This document shows positions 39,242 through 48,048 of a stretch of DNA of 64,000 bases, one piece after another. Location of the stretch: positions 4,650,001-4,714,000 of the forward strand of contig NZ_BAAAWN010000001.1 of NCBI RefSeq assembly GCF_039535095.1, written 5' to 3'. Below the pieces are notes generated by a model that worked only from the letters and a program-made list of their open reading frames with translations, was not told the origin of the DNA and did no database searches. The position numbers and the translations under genes were made by a program. Origin of the DNA: Arthrobacter ramosus (lineage in GTDB: Bacteria > Actinomycetota > Actinomycetes > Actinomycetales > Micrococcaceae). Numbering within the stretch: position 1 is the stretch's first letter; each line of letters opens with the position of its first letter.

Positions 39242-40312
39242 ATGGCAGAGAACATCGACGGAACGCTCATCTGGGCAGGCGCGTACACCGCGGACAGCGA
39301 CGGGAACGGAACAGGCATTGGCGCAGTTGCGGCACGTGAAGATGGCAGCATTGCTTGGCTGGGCACCGCCGTCGAAGCACCGTCGCCGTCGTTCCTTGCC
39401 GTTCACCCCACGCTGCCAGTGGTGTATGCGGTAGCTGAGGCCGCCCAGACGGTCCGGGCATACCGACGGACCGGGCTGTTCGGCCTTGAACCCCTGGGCG
39501 AGGCCTGGCCGGCTGGAGCTGCGGCCTGCCACGTCGCCGTCGACCCTTCCGCCCGTTTCATCGTGGTCAACTGTTGGGGCGACGGCAACGTATTGCTGTA
39601 CGGGCTCGACGACGACGGCGGCATCACCTCGCGCTTTGCCGCGCCGCCGGCGAAGGATCCACACGCGGGCGTCGACGGCGGAATCGACATCGCCACGGGC
39701 GGCCCCCGGGTGAGCCGCGCCCACGCAAGCCTCATGCTCGAGGACGGCCGGATCATGACCACCGACCTCGGCTTCGACCTCGTACGGGTGTGGAACTATT
39801 TCCCCGACACCGGCCTGCTTCCTGACCACCAAGTCGCACTCCCCATGGGCAGCGGCCCCCGGCACTTGGTCCAGCACCCCTCCGTCGACGCCGTCTTCGT
39901 CCTGACCGAATATTCCATCGAAGTGGTGGTGCTCCTGCCCGGAGCGGACGGCCGCTTTGTGCTCCACCGGCTCGGTCCCGCGACGGCCGGTGGGGCCGCC
40001 GACGGCGACACAGCCGCCGAAATCGCACTGTCGCCGGACAATCGCTTCGTCTATACGGGCATCCGCGGCTCCAACCGGATCTCGGTACTGGCCGTCGAAG
40101 GCAGCGGAACCCGCCTCCGACCCGTGGCTGACGTGCCCAGCGGAGGAGACAGGCCCCGCCACCACCTGGTCCGCGACGGCTGGCTCCACGTGGCGCACGA
40201 GCGTTCCAACCAAGTCACTACGTTCGCATTGGACCCTTCCACCGGCATCCCGGGCGATGTCCTCAACCAGCTGAACTTGGGTTCCCCCACCGCTTTGGTC
40301 GTAGCTCCCTGA
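39242..40312 (+). CDS. Lactonase family protein (7-bladed propeller, 6-phosphogluconolactonase-like)
   Basis: 356 residues. Repeated propeller strands are seen (LAVHPTLPVVYAVAEA, VAVDPSARFIVVNCWGDGNV, IALSPDNRFVYTGIRGSNRI), as in the YbhE/Pgl family. Typical conserved pieces include RAHASLMLEDGR and GSGPRHLVQHPS. It probably opens a sugar lactone in the cytoplasm. Placement after three reductases and an epimerase suggests one sugar or sugar-acid conversion pathway (inference). A strong hairpin terminates the operon at 40327. Confidence 0.88.
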   Translation: MAENIDGTLIWAGAYTADSDGNGTGIGAVAAREDGSIAWLGTAVEAPSPSFLAVHPTLPVVYAVAEAAQTVRAYRRTGLFGLEPLGEAWPAGAAACHVAVDPSARFIVVNCWGDGNVLLYGLDDDGGITSRFAAPPAKDPHAGVDGGIDIATGGPRVSRAHASLMLEDGRIMTTDLGFDLVRVWNYFPDTGLLPDHQVALPMGSGPRHLVQHPSVDAVFVLTEYSIEVVVLLPGADGRFVLHRLGPATAGGAADGDTAAEIALSPDNRFVYTGIRGSNRISVLAVEGSGTRLRPVADVPSGGDRPRHHLVRDGWLHVAHERSNQVTTFALDPSTGIPGDVLNQLNLGSPTALVVAP

Positions 40313-40326
40313 GCGGCTAATCCATG

Positions 40327-40373
40327 CGTGAGATCTCGCCGCTTTGCCAGCTCCAAAGAGGCGAGATCTCACG
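40327..40373. terminator. Bidirectional terminator between lactonase and malQ
   Basis: A perfect 14-bp stem (CGTGAGATCTCGCC, 40327-40340, with 40360-40373) is extended inward by CTTTG/CAAAG (40342-40346 with 40354-40358). It sits midway between two convergent genes (stops at 40312 and 40388). There is no T-run. Terminator function in both directions is likely. Confidence 0.75.
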
Positions 40374-40387
40374 TCTCGATGCGGTGC

Positions 40388-42592
40388 CTAACCCCGTACA
40401 GCCTCGTCCACAGCCGCCAGCAGGGAGTTGAATCGAGGGTTGGTATCGAGGTCATCGATGAGGACTGCGCGTCCGCGTTCGTCGGCTAGCGGGACTTGCC
40501 AGTTCGGGTAGACCTCCGACGTCGTACCGGGCTGGTTCTGCACCCTCCGCTCCCCCACGGCATCCACCAGCGCAACGCCAAGCAAGACCGACGGCGCAAG
40601 GGCGAGAAACCGATGCAGCGCCTCAATGACCTGCTCCTCGCTAAGCTCCTGGCCGCTGCCGTCGAATCCGGCCGGCAGCAGGCCCCGTTCCCGCAGCAAC
40701 CCCATCATCTTGTCCAGGCTCGCCTCGTGCTCGGCCCGTTCCTCGGCCACGCTTCGTTCAAGCAAGCCCAGTTGGCTCCGGAGTTCCACATGATCGCCTG
40801 CGAGGTACCCGGCGGTCGGCGGGAGGTCGTGGGTGTTGACGCTGGCGAGGGCCTGCGTTCGGTAACGTTCGGGCGGCAGGGGCGAGTCGCCGTCGTACTC
40901 AAACCAGAGGATCGACGTGCCCAGGATGCCACGGGCCGCAAGGTAGTCCCGCACCCAAGGCTCGAAGACGCCCAGGTCTTCGCCGATGACCACGGCACCC
41001 GCGCGGTGCGCTTCCAAAGCGAGGATGCCGATGAGGGCCTCGTGGTCGTAGCGGACATAGGCGCCGTCGCGGGCGGAGTTGCCAGCGGGCACCCACCACA
41101 ACCGGAACAGCCCCAAAATGTGGTCCACGCGGATTCCGCCGGCGTGGCGAAGGACGGTGGAGAGCATCGCGCGTAACGGGGCGTAGCCCGCCTCGGCCAA
41201 ACGGATCGGGTGCCACGGCGGCTGGTTCCAGTTCTGGCCGAGCTGGTTGTACATGTCCGGTGGTGCGCCCACGCTGACACCCGGCGCGAAGCTGCTGCGC
41301 AGGGTCCAGGCGTCGGCGCTGCTGAGGTCCGCCCCGACGGCGAGATCGTGCACCACTCCTAGCCGCATGCCGGAACGCTTCGCGGCGGCCTGGGCTGACT
41401 CGAGCTGCTCATCGCAGATCCACTGAAGCCAACGGTGGAAACCAATCCGGTCGGCCAAAGCCCGGCGCATCGACTCAACCTTGGGCGAACCGAGGGTGGC
41501 CGCGGGGTCCTGCCAGAAGGGGTCGTCCGGCGACCGGTCCTCGCGGATGGCGCACCAAAGGGCGAAATCGTCCAAGCCCGGACCTGACTCACGGCAGAAT
41601 TCCTCGAAGGCGCGCTGCCGGGCCGGAGAAAGCTTGACCGTGTGAAGGAGTTCCAGGGCAGCGAGCTTGGCGGCGAAGATCTGGTCCCGGTCCAGCCGTT
41701 CCGCGTCCTTGTTGAGCGCGTGGACGTCATCCAACAGCCGGTCCACCGTGGCGCGCTTCCGGGGCTTCACATATGCCAATTCGGGAATGGATTCGACCCG
41801 AATGTAAAGGGGGTTGAAGAATCGCCTGGTTGACGGAGAATACGGCGACGCCTGAACCGGAGGCACCGGATCCGCGGCATGCAGGGGGTTCACCAGGACA
41901 TAGTCGGCACCGCGTGCGCCGGCCAACGACGCCAAATCGGCCAAGTCCGCGAAATCCCCAATACCCCATGAGCGCTTCGAGCGCACCGAATACAGCTGCG
42001 TTGCGAGTCCCCAGCCGCGCCGTTCCTCGAGCTGCGCTGCCGTCTGCAACTTGGCTGGAACCACGGCCAGCGCGGCGGTGGCCGTCACGCCGTCGGACTC
42101 GGCCGTCAGCGAGTGCCAGCCGAGCGGCAACCCGGCCGGCACCTCAAAGGTGGCACGGCCTGTGGGCACTCCATCCACGTCGCGCGGCGACGCCCAGTCC
42201 TCCTGTTGAATGGCTTCGAGTTCCGTTCCGTCCTCGAGTGAGATCGTCAGACGGGCCGGCGAACCGTCGCGGACATGGACGTGAACAGCCGTCGTCGTTC
42301 CCTCCTGGACGACGACGGCGGGCGGCAGCATCCGTCGCCACGGCGCCACTTCCGCGTCCGCGAGGGCAGCCTCGATCTGCTCGTCGGAATGGGCGGCGAC
42401 TCCCAGGGCACCGAGTACCTGGATCAGCGTGGTGGGTGAAACATCGTGTTGCAGCCCATCCCAGCCGTGGAACGACGTCCCGACGCCATGAGCGTCTGCG
42501 AGCCGGTGAAGCAGGTCCTCGTCAATGGCGATGTTCGGGGCGGGTGGCATCGCCGTGGGGTCGGTGTCCTGCTGGATGGGAGTGTTGGTCAT
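40388..42592 (-). CDS. malQ: 4-alpha-glucanotransferase (amylomaltase, GH77)
   Basis: 734 residues from the ATG at 42592; an in-frame extension to 42661 is not conserved-looking. The GH77 catalytic core shows the nucleophile Asp in IRVDHILGLFRLWW, the general acid Glu in VVIGEDLGVFEPWV, and THDLPPTAGY. An N-terminal beta-rich extension of about 200 residues is normal for the actinobacterial form. It transfers maltosyl units between 1,4-glucans during maltodextrin and glycogen turnover. It is divergent from the PHP gene, with repeat array D between them. Confidence 0.95.
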   Translation of the reverse strand: MTNTPIQQDTDPTAMPPAPNIAIDEDLLHRLADAHGVGTSFHGWDGLQHDVSPTTLIQVLGALGVAAHSDEQIEAALADAEVAPWRRMLPPAVVVQEGTTTAVHVHVRDGSPARLTISLEDGTELEAIQQEDWASPRDVDGVPTGRATFEVPAGLPLGWHSLTAESDGVTATAALAVVPAKLQTAAQLEERRGWGLATQLYSVRSKRSWGIGDFADLADLASLAGARGADYVLVNPLHAADPVPPVQASPYSPSTRRFFNPLYIRVESIPELAYVKPRKRATVDRLLDDVHALNKDAERLDRDQIFAAKLAALELLHTVKLSPARQRAFEEFCRESGPGLDDFALWCAIREDRSPDDPFWQDPAATLGSPKVESMRRALADRIGFHRWLQWICDEQLESAQAAAKRSGMRLGVVHDLAVGADLSSADAWTLRSSFAPGVSVGAPPDMYNQLGQNWNQPPWHPIRLAEAGYAPLRAMLSTVLRHAGGIRVDHILGLFRLWWVPAGNSARDGAYVRYDHEALIGILALEAHRAGAVVIGEDLGVFEPWVRDYLAARGILGTSILWFEYDGDSPLPPERYRTQALASVNTHDLPPTAGYLAGDHVELRSQLGLLERSVAEERAEHEASLDKMMGLLRERGLLPAGFDGSGQELSEEQVIEALHRFLALAPSVLLGVALVDAVGERRVQNQPGTTSEVYPNWQVPLADERGRAVLIDDLDTNPRFNSLLAAVDEAVRG

Positions 42593-42733
42593 GTCCGCCT
42601 CGTCTGCGATGTGATTCGTCCGAAGGTGCATACCGCCCCGCGTGCAACTCGGGCGAGGCAACTGGTTCCGATTATTGCAGGGCGGTGGGGGCCGTCCCAG
42701 TTATTCCGACAGCATGACGCCCCCAACCCGAAA

Positions 42734-42812
42734 CCCTCGCTCACAAACAACCGCCACAATCCAAACCCTCGCTCACGTATGGGCCCCAAACTCGAAACCC
42801 TCGCTCACATAC
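42734..42812 (+). repeat. 32-bp phased repeats (array D)
   Basis: CCCTCGCTCAC occurs at 42734, 42766 and 42798, each exactly 32 bases apart, with different fill sequence between. This is the GTGAGCGAGGG form of the family read on the minus strand. The copies lie in the divergent gap between malQ and the PHP gene, ending 36 bases before the latter's start. Confidence 0.93.
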
Positions 42813-42843
42813 GCCTGGGGGCGGCGTGGTACATGATTGAGCC

Positions 42844-43863
42844 ATGGAGGCCGTAGACGCGCTCAACGAAACCGCCTTCTGGCTGGAACGGGAACTCGCG
42901 GACGGCTTCAAGGTCCAGGCGTTCCGACGGGCTGCGGGCATCATCGCCGGCCTGAGCCAAGAGGAACTGATTGCCCGGGTCAGGGATGGCCGGCTCAAGC
43001 GAACCAAGGGAATCGGCAACCGGACCTTCGAAGTGATCAACCAGGCCCTGAGCGGTGCTGTTCCGGACTACCTTGAGAACCTCCGCCGTCGTGGCGCCGA
43101 ACCCTTGGTCAACGGTGGACACACGCTTCACGCCAAGCTCCGGGGCGATCTGCACAGCCACAGCAACTGGTCGGACGGCGGCTCACCGATCGAGGTCATG
43201 GTCACCGCTGCGAATATTCTCGGACGGGAATATCTCGCGCTTACCGATCACTCCCCCAACCTCACCATCGCCAACGGACTCAGCCCCGAGCGCTTGATGG
43301 AGCAACTCATGGTTGTGGATGGAATCAACAACGGGCAGTCCAGCTTTCGATTATTAACCGGAATCGAAGTGGACATCCTGGAGGACGGAGGGCTGGACCA
43401 GTCCGCGGAGCTGCTGAGCCAACTCGACGTTGTGGTTGCCAGTGTCCACTCGAAGCTCCGATCCGACAAACGGTCCATGACCCGGCGTATGCTCGGCGCA
43501 ATCGAAAACCCGCACACGAACGTCCTCGGTCATTGCACCGGCCGACTGGTCAAGGGATCTCGCGGAACACGGCCCCCATCGGAGTTCGACGCCGAAAAGG
43601 TATTCGCGTCGTGCGCGGAACATTCCGTCGCCGTCGAGATCAATTCGAGGCCGGAACGCCAGGACCCGCCTGACGAATTGATTCGGATGGCCCTCGACGC
43701 CGGCTGCCTCTTCAGCATCGACAGTGACGCCCATGCCCCCGGCCAGCTCGACTTCCTGCAATACGGAGCGGAGCGGGCAGAAGCGAACGGTGTACCCGCC
43801 GACCAGATCATCACGACGTGGCCATTGGATCGCCTACTGGAGTGGCTCCAGCCCAGGCAATAG
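42844..43863 (+). CDS. PHP domain phosphoesterase with helix-hairpin-helix N-terminus
   Basis: 339 residues. The N-terminal 80 residues resemble the helical/HhH region of family X DNA polymerases (ALNETAFWLERELADGFKVQ, then RTKGIGNRTFEVI). Residues from about 100 on form a PHP metal-dependent phosphoesterase with all expected ligand motifs: GDLHSHSNWSDGG, ALTDHSP, GIEVDIL, ASVHSK, LGHCTGRL, EINSRPER and SIDSDAHAPGQLD. It lacks the polymerase palm. It could be a stand-alone PolX-like 3'-nuclease or a small-molecule phosphatase. Confidence 0.88.
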   Translation: MEAVDALNETAFWLERELADGFKVQAFRRAAGIIAGLSQEELIARVRDGRLKRTKGIGNRTFEVINQALSGAVPDYLENLRRRGAEPLVNGGHTLHAKLRGDLHSHSNWSDGGSPIEVMVTAANILGREYLALTDHSPNLTIANGLSPERLMEQLMVVDGINNGQSSFRLLTGIEVDILEDGGLDQSAELLSQLDVVVASVHSKLRSDKRSMTRRMLGAIENPHTNVLGHCTGRLVKGSRGTRPPSEFDAEKVFASCAEHSVAVEINSRPERQDPPDELIRMALDAGCLFSIDSDAHAPGQLDFLQYGAERAEANGVPADQIITTWPLDRLLEWLQPRQ

Positions 43864-43976
43864 TCCCCGCCGTCGCCGCCAACTGTTTAATGCCCGACGG
43901 CGACTTCCGCACCCAGCGCCGACGCCCGCCGTCGGACCCTGCCGATGCGACTGCGGGAGGGTTCACCAAAATGGCT

Positions 43977-44030
43977 TCATAAGTGAGCGAGCGTCGTCGA
44001 ATTTCCCGCCATAAGTGAGCGAGCGTCGTC
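43977..44030 (+). repeat. 32-bp phased repeat pair (array E)
   Basis: Two copies CATAAGTGAGCGAGCGTCGT have GTGAGCG starting at 43983 and 44015 (32 bases apart). The second runs up to the nickel permease stop codon. They lie between convergent genes. The rest of this 165-base gap shows only GC-rich sequence with a CGACGG/CCGTCG-type short inverted repeat near 43890-43935. Confidence 0.93.
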
Positions 44031-45084
44031 AGGGCTTCTTACGGAGCGCTGAGCGGACCCGCAACCGCACGGCCGCGACCGCCCAAACAACGGCGAACAG
44101 CGCAATCAGCACCAGCCCGGCATCGCCGAGGTCTATTTCGCCGAGCCACGTGGTGACAGGATCGCTCAGCCCGAAGGCCGCGTTGAGGAAGCCGCCCAGC
44201 GTGATGACCGAGATGAAGAGCGCCGAGAAGGCCGAGATGCCGGTGATGATGGCGTTGAATCCCAGCTTGCGCTGAGGATCATGGATGGCGGACTTGTACA
44301 TTCGCATCATTGCCACTCCGTTGACGGAATCGCAGAGCGTCATGGCCGCGGTGAAGGCCAGCGGCAACGCCAGGAGGGCAAGAACGGACACGCCCGCGAG
44401 CGACGCCGCCGTCGTGAGCACCAGCAGCCCGATGGTGGTGGCGGTGTCGAAGCCGAGCCCGAACAAGAACCCGATCACATAGATGTTCCGGGGACGCTGG
44501 ACCTTGGATAGCGGCTTGGCCAAGAGCCGCGCGATGAGCCCTTTGGTTTCGAGGTCGTCGACGGCGATCGCGCCGCCAGCCTGGGCGGCGCGGTACAGCT
44601 GCATCGTGCGGAGGAATGCAGACCCGTTGAAAACGCCCATGGCCAGGAGGAAGAGCCCGGAGACGCCGCTGCCGATCAGCCCCAGCACGAGGTGTCCGGT
44701 GGTGCCGTCCTCCATGAGCTGGCCCACCAGGCTGGCGCCGCCAACCACCATCACACCGGCCAGAACCACCACAGAGCTGTGGCCCAGGCTGAAGGCAAAG
44801 CCGACGCTCACGGGGTCCTTGCGCTGTGCCACGAATTTTCGTGTGGAATTGTCGATCGCGGCGATGTGGTCCCAGTCGTAGCTGTGCTTGATACCGGCCA
44901 CATATGCCGTCAGCACGAGGCCGAGCGCCAGCGGCTGCCCACCACCGGCGCCACCCACCAGCAGGAGAACGACGGCGGCAAGGTGCAAGAGGACGACCGA
45001 GCCGAACATGAACGCGAGTCGCGACTTCATCGGGAGATGCTCGCGCTGGCGGTACATCGAGGCGAACTCCGCGAGTGAGGTCAT
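44029..45084 (-). CDS. NiCoT-family nickel/cobalt permease
   Basis: 351 residues with eight membrane helices. The helix II signature HSYDWDHIAAIDNSTRK (H-x4-DH) and later LFGLGFDTATTIGLL are hallmarks of HoxN/NixA-type nickel importers. The start codon shares one base with the ureD stop (TGATG), so it is the last gene of the urease operon and supplies nickel for the enzyme. The substitution of Trp within the H-x4-DH motif could tune metal preference; nickel is inferred from context. Confidence 0.93.
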   Translation of the reverse strand: MTSLAEFASMYRQREHLPMKSRLAFMFGSVVLLHLAAVVLLLVGGAGGGQPLALGLVLTAYVAGIKHSYDWDHIAAIDNSTRKFVAQRKDPVSVGFAFSLGHSSVVVLAGVMVVGGASLVGQLMEDGTTGHLVLGLIGSGVSGLFLLAMGVFNGSAFLRTMQLYRAAQAGGAIAVDDLETKGLIARLLAKPLSKVQRPRNIYVIGFLFGLGFDTATTIGLLVLTTAASLAGVSVLALLALPLAFTAAMTLCDSVNGVAMMRMYKSAIHDPQRKLGFNAIITGISAFSALFISVITLGGFLNAAFGLSDPVTTWLGEIDLGDAGLVLIALFAVVWAVAAVRLRVRSALRKKP

Positions 45085-46040
45085 CAGTACTTCCTGAGGT
45101 TCAGCGGCGCCCTGCCGTACCAGCGTTCGCGCAAAAGGCCGGTACAGGCACCAAGCAATCGATTCAGTTCCTCGGTGCTGTTCGACAGGGACCGCAGGAT
45201 CAGGCCCGTTGTGCCCGCAAGGCTTCGGGTCAGCGACAAGCCCGAGTACGCCTCATACCCCGCCGCCAGCCGGTGCAGTTCGTCGGCGAGCGCCTGGTCA
45301 ACCCGCGGATCCACCACAATGAGCGATCCCAGGTGGCTGTACCCCTCCATGAAGCCCACTCCGGTCACTTCGCCCAGGGGCGGCCGGATCAGGAGGTTGT
45401 CGAGCGCAAGCAGCGCCGCGCCGTCGTCGCCCTCCACCTGGATCTCGTTCCGGAGCCGGAGTTCCCGGTACCGGAAGGAGGCGCCGTCCGGCGACCAGCC
45501 GGGAGTGATGACTTCCGCCATGATGAGGCTCGACGTCGGATGCACATTGATGTGCGTATTCTGCCGATAGCTGGCCTCCCGGTAGGCGATGAGCTGGTCG
45601 GGAGCCAACTCCAGTTCCGCCCCCTCCCCCAGGCGGATAGTCATCCGCTGCTCAGCAAACGACCCCGGCGTCCGATAGATCTTCGTGGCCGACTGCGTCG
45701 TCAAAAGCAACGAAGCCCCGGGCTCGACCTCCACATCCACAACATAGAGATCCGCCCCCAAATACGCCCCGCCCGGATTGACCATGACATAACAAACCTG
45801 ACCGCTCTGATCCAAGTAGTGCGGCCTCAAAACCCGCAAGGCACCCTGATGAAACTGCTGCACTGCCACGGATCGACCAGCACGTTTCCCTATGACGAGC
45901 GCAAGGCGACCCATCTCGGGCCGATCAGCGGACGCGGATGAAGGGGGCCGCGGCGTGGCGGGCATCGCGGAGCGGGCACGGCCCCCTTCATCCGCGGGCG
46001 CAGGCCCAGGTGAGATGAGAGCGTTCGCGAGTGAACTCAT
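45084..46040 (-). CDS. ureD: Urease accessory protein UreD with unusual N-terminal extension
   Basis: 318 residues from the ATG at 46040, which overlaps the ureG stop (ATGA). The UreD core is clear ([50 protein letters not shown] and [16 protein letters not shown]). UreD holds apo-urease with UreF and UreG during nickel insertion. The first 42 residues (Pro/Ala/Ser-rich) are not UreD-like. They are encoded by a perfect 18-bp inverted-repeat element (45933-45996). The ancestral start may be the ATG at 45914 ([13 protein letters not shown]). Confidence 0.93.
   Translation of the reverse strand: MSSLANALISPGPAPADEGGRARSAMPATPRPPSSASADRPEMGRLALVIGKRAGRSVAVQQFHQGALRVLRPHYLDQSGQVCYVMVNPGGAYLGADLYVVDVEVEPGASLLLTTQSATKIYRTPGSFAEQRMTIRLGEGAELELAPDQLIAYREASYRQNTHINVHPTSSLIMAEVITPGWSPDGASFRYRELRLRNEIQVEGDDGAALLALDNLLIRPPLGEVTGVGFMEGYSHLGSLIVVDPRVDQALADELHRLAAGYEAYSGLSLTRSLAGTTGLILRSLSNSTEELNRLLGACTGLLRERWYGRAPLNLRKY
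45933..45996. repeat. Palindromic element in the 5' end of ureD (short form)
   Basis: Perfect 18-bp inverted arms (CGCGGATGAAGGGGGCCG at 45933-45950 with 45979-45996) flank 28 bases. Arms and adjoining bases resemble those of the 121-bp element at 47375-47495: both have GGGGCCGCGG(C/T)GTGG at the left and CGGGCACGGCCCC at the right. This copy lacks the central part. It is read through in frame by ureD. Confidence 0.85.
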
Positions 46041-46654
46041 TGCGCCAGGTCGAGCATCAGGACGTCGTGCCGCATCCATGCGATGACCTTGTCGAGCCCT
46101 TCGTCAGTTTTGAGGTTGGTGAAGCAGAACGGCTTGTCGCCCCGGAATTCCTTGGAGTCCCGTTCCATCACTGATAGGTCCGCGCCGACGAAAGGGGCGA
46201 GGTCCGTCTTATTGATGATGAAGAGGTCCGACTTGATCATGCCTTGACCGGCCTTGCGGGGGATTTTCTCTCCCTGGGCGACGTCGATGATGTAGATCGA
46301 GAAGTCCACGAGTTCGGGGCTGAACGTCGCGGAGAGGTTGTCGCCGCCGGATTCGACGAAGATGACCTGCAGGTCGGGGTGGCGTTTCTTGAGTTCCTCG
46401 ATGGCCGCCGTGTTCATGGAGGTGTCTTCGCGGATGGCGGTGTGGGGACAGCCGCCGGTTTCGACGCCGATGATGCGGTCCTCAGGCAGGATGCCGTTGG
46501 CTGCGAGGATTTTGGCGTCTTCGATCGTGTAAATGTCGTTGGTGATGGCGGCCATGGAAATTTCCCGGCTCATGTGGCGGGTCAGGCGCTCCACGAGCTG
46601 CGTTTTGCCGGCACCTACCGGGCCGCCGATGCCGATCTTGATGGGTTCAGACAT
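46037..46654 (-). CDS. ureG: Urease accessory GTPase UreG
   Basis: 205 residues, full length. P-loop GGPVGAGKT (residues 10-18), metal-site CPH in [13 protein letters not shown], then [19 protein letters not shown] and [10 protein letters not shown]. UreG hydrolyses GTP to drive nickel delivery into urease in a complex with UreD and UreF. RBS GGAGG is eight bases ahead of the ATG. It lies 16 bases after ureF and overlaps ureD by four. Confidence 0.98.
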   Translation of the reverse strand: MSEPIKIGIGGPVGAGKTQLVERLTRHMSREISMAAITNDIYTIEDAKILAANGILPEDRIIGVETGGCPHTAIREDTSMNTAAIEELKKRHPDLQVIFVESGGDNLSATFSPELVDFSIYIIDVAQGEKIPRKAGQGMIKSDLFIINKTDLAPFVGADLSVMERDSKEFRGDKPFCFTNLKTDEGLDKVIAWMRHDVLMLDLAQ

Positions 46655-46670
46655 GTGTCCTCCTATGGTT

Positions 46671-47342
46671 CTAGCTCATGAACATGCGCGCACGTTGCCA
46701 TTCGTGCCGCATCTGCGAAATTTCCAGCCCGGGGCTGACGGCTCCGAAGTCGTCCCAGCTGAGGTGCCGGACATGTTCGACGGCGGCAGCGACGTCGTCG
46801 TGCGCCTTGCGCAACAGCCGCTGCCCGGAGTTCTGCCCGAGCGGGATGGCGCGCACGGCGTTCTGCGTCAGTGAGGTGACCGCCGCGAAAAGGTAAGCGG
46901 CGAGCGCTTCTTCGAACGGTACGCCCAGCGAGCGCGCGACGACGGCGAACGCCAGCGGCTGATGACCGGCAGCCCGGCCCGTGGTCACGAGAGTCCGGTA
47001 GGCCTCCAGCTCGGCCGAAGGAAAGACCTCCGTCCCGATCTCGATCAGCCGCCCGCCCATTTTGGTACTGGCCTCCCGCAACTGCCGCGGCAAGAGCTGA
47101 GCACTGAGATGCTCATCCAATTCCCCCACAGACACTCCCTCGTACAGGAACCGAATGGCCAAGCCGTCGGAATATGTCAACTGCTGCCCCACAAACGCGG
47201 ACAGCCAAGTGCCGAATGACGCTTCATCGTGAACCAACCCGCGGTCAATGTACGTCTCAAACCCCAAAGAATGAGCAAACGCCCCGGTAGGCAACGCGGA
47301 GTCAGTCAGCTGCTGCAACGCGAGCTGGTACGACCCGCTCAT
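46671..47342 (-). CDS. ureF: Urease accessory protein UreF
   Basis: 223 residues. All-helical UreF features include [20 protein letters not shown] at the N-terminus and [20 protein letters not shown] near the C-terminus. It bridges UreD and UreG in the activation complex. It starts 207 bases after ureE, an unusually wide gap for this operon, filled by a palindromic element. Confidence 0.97.
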   Translation of the reverse strand: MSGSYQLALQQLTDSALPTGAFAHSLGFETYIDRGLVHDEASFGTWLSAFVGQQLTYSDGLAIRFLYEGVSVGELDEHLSAQLLPRQLREASTKMGGRLIEIGTEVFPSAELEAYRTLVTTGRAAGHQPLAFAVVARSLGVPFEEALAAYLFAAVTSLTQNAVRAIPLGQNSGQRLLRKAHDDVAAAVEHVRHLSWDDFGAVSPGLEISQMRHEWQRARMFMS

Positions 47343-47374
47343 CGGGCGCCTCGCAAGGTGACGTACAAGGCGAA

Positions 47375-47495
47375 GGCGGGTGATAGGGGCCGCGGTGTGG
47401 AGGGCACCGCGGGGGGCCCACTGCCGCGAGGGCCCCGACCCGAGCTTGCGAGGGTTGGGAGCGGCTGGGGACGGGCACGGCCCCTATCACCCGCC
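47375..47495. repeat. 121-bp palindromic intergenic element (long form)
   Basis: Perfect 18-bp inverted arms (GGCGGGTGATAGGGGCCG, 47375-47392, with 47478-47495) enclose 85 bases. Inside the left arm is a second inverted repeat (CCGCGGTG/CACCGCGG). The centre (GGGCCCAC, then GCGAGGGCCCCGACCCGAGC and on to GGCTGGGGAC) recurs at 55822-55879, and the ends recur at 45933-45996. It occupies the ureE-ureF gap (47343-47549) and encodes no gene. Confidence 0.88.
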
Positions 47496-47549
47496 GAAGC
47501 TGCGGCGACCGAAGGGCTGGCGCCCCAACCCGACCATCGGCCCAGGAGA

Positions 47550-48029
47550 CTAGTGCGTGTGTTCAGCATGGCGGAAAGGCACCGGCATTACGCGTTCCTG
47601 GCGGTCGTACGGCACACCGACGTGCTTGAGGTAGTCCTCGACCGTGTGGTCGTACTGGCACACCATGACTTCGGCCCCGTACTCGGACGCCGCGTCGAAG
47701 AACTGGGCCTGCAGGTGCCGGTTGCCGAGGGAGTGCGCCACAACACCCATTTCGTAGATGCTGCGCGCGGCGATGACCAGGACGTCGCTCGGCAGCACGG
47801 ACACCACGATCAGGTTCGCATCCTCGACGGCGAGGATGTCGCCGTCGCGCAGGTCTCCGGAGCCGGCCGGGAGGCGGATGCCGAGCTCCTTCCCATGGTC
47901 CGTGGTGACGCGTTGGATGCGTTTGACCAGCTGGGCGCTGGGCAGCACGACTTTCTCCTTGTGGAGGCCGGCGTACTGTTCGGGGTCGGGCAGTTCGTGC
48001 AGGTTGCCCAGGATCCTTTCGATGATCAT
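47550..48029 (-). CDS. ureE: Urease accessory metallochaperone UreE
   Basis: 159 residues. The N-terminal domain is recognisable from IIERILGNLHELP, the metal-site region from NLIVVSVLPSDVLVIAARSI, YEMGVVAHSLGNRHLQAQF with its conserved His, and MVCQYDHTVEDYLKHVGVPY. The C-terminus is a short His-rich tail (FRHAEHTH). UreE carries nickel to the UreDFG-urease complex. It follows ureC by 19 bases. Confidence 0.97.
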   Translation of the reverse strand: MIIERILGNLHELPDPEQYAGLHKEKVVLPSAQLVKRIQRVTTDHGKELGIRLPAGSGDLRDGDILAVEDANLIVVSVLPSDVLVIAARSIYEMGVVAHSLGNRHLQAQFFDAASEYGAEVMVCQYDHTVEDYLKHVGVPYDRQERVMPVPFRHAEHTH

Positions 48030-48048
48030 GTGGTTCTCCTCCGGCGAT

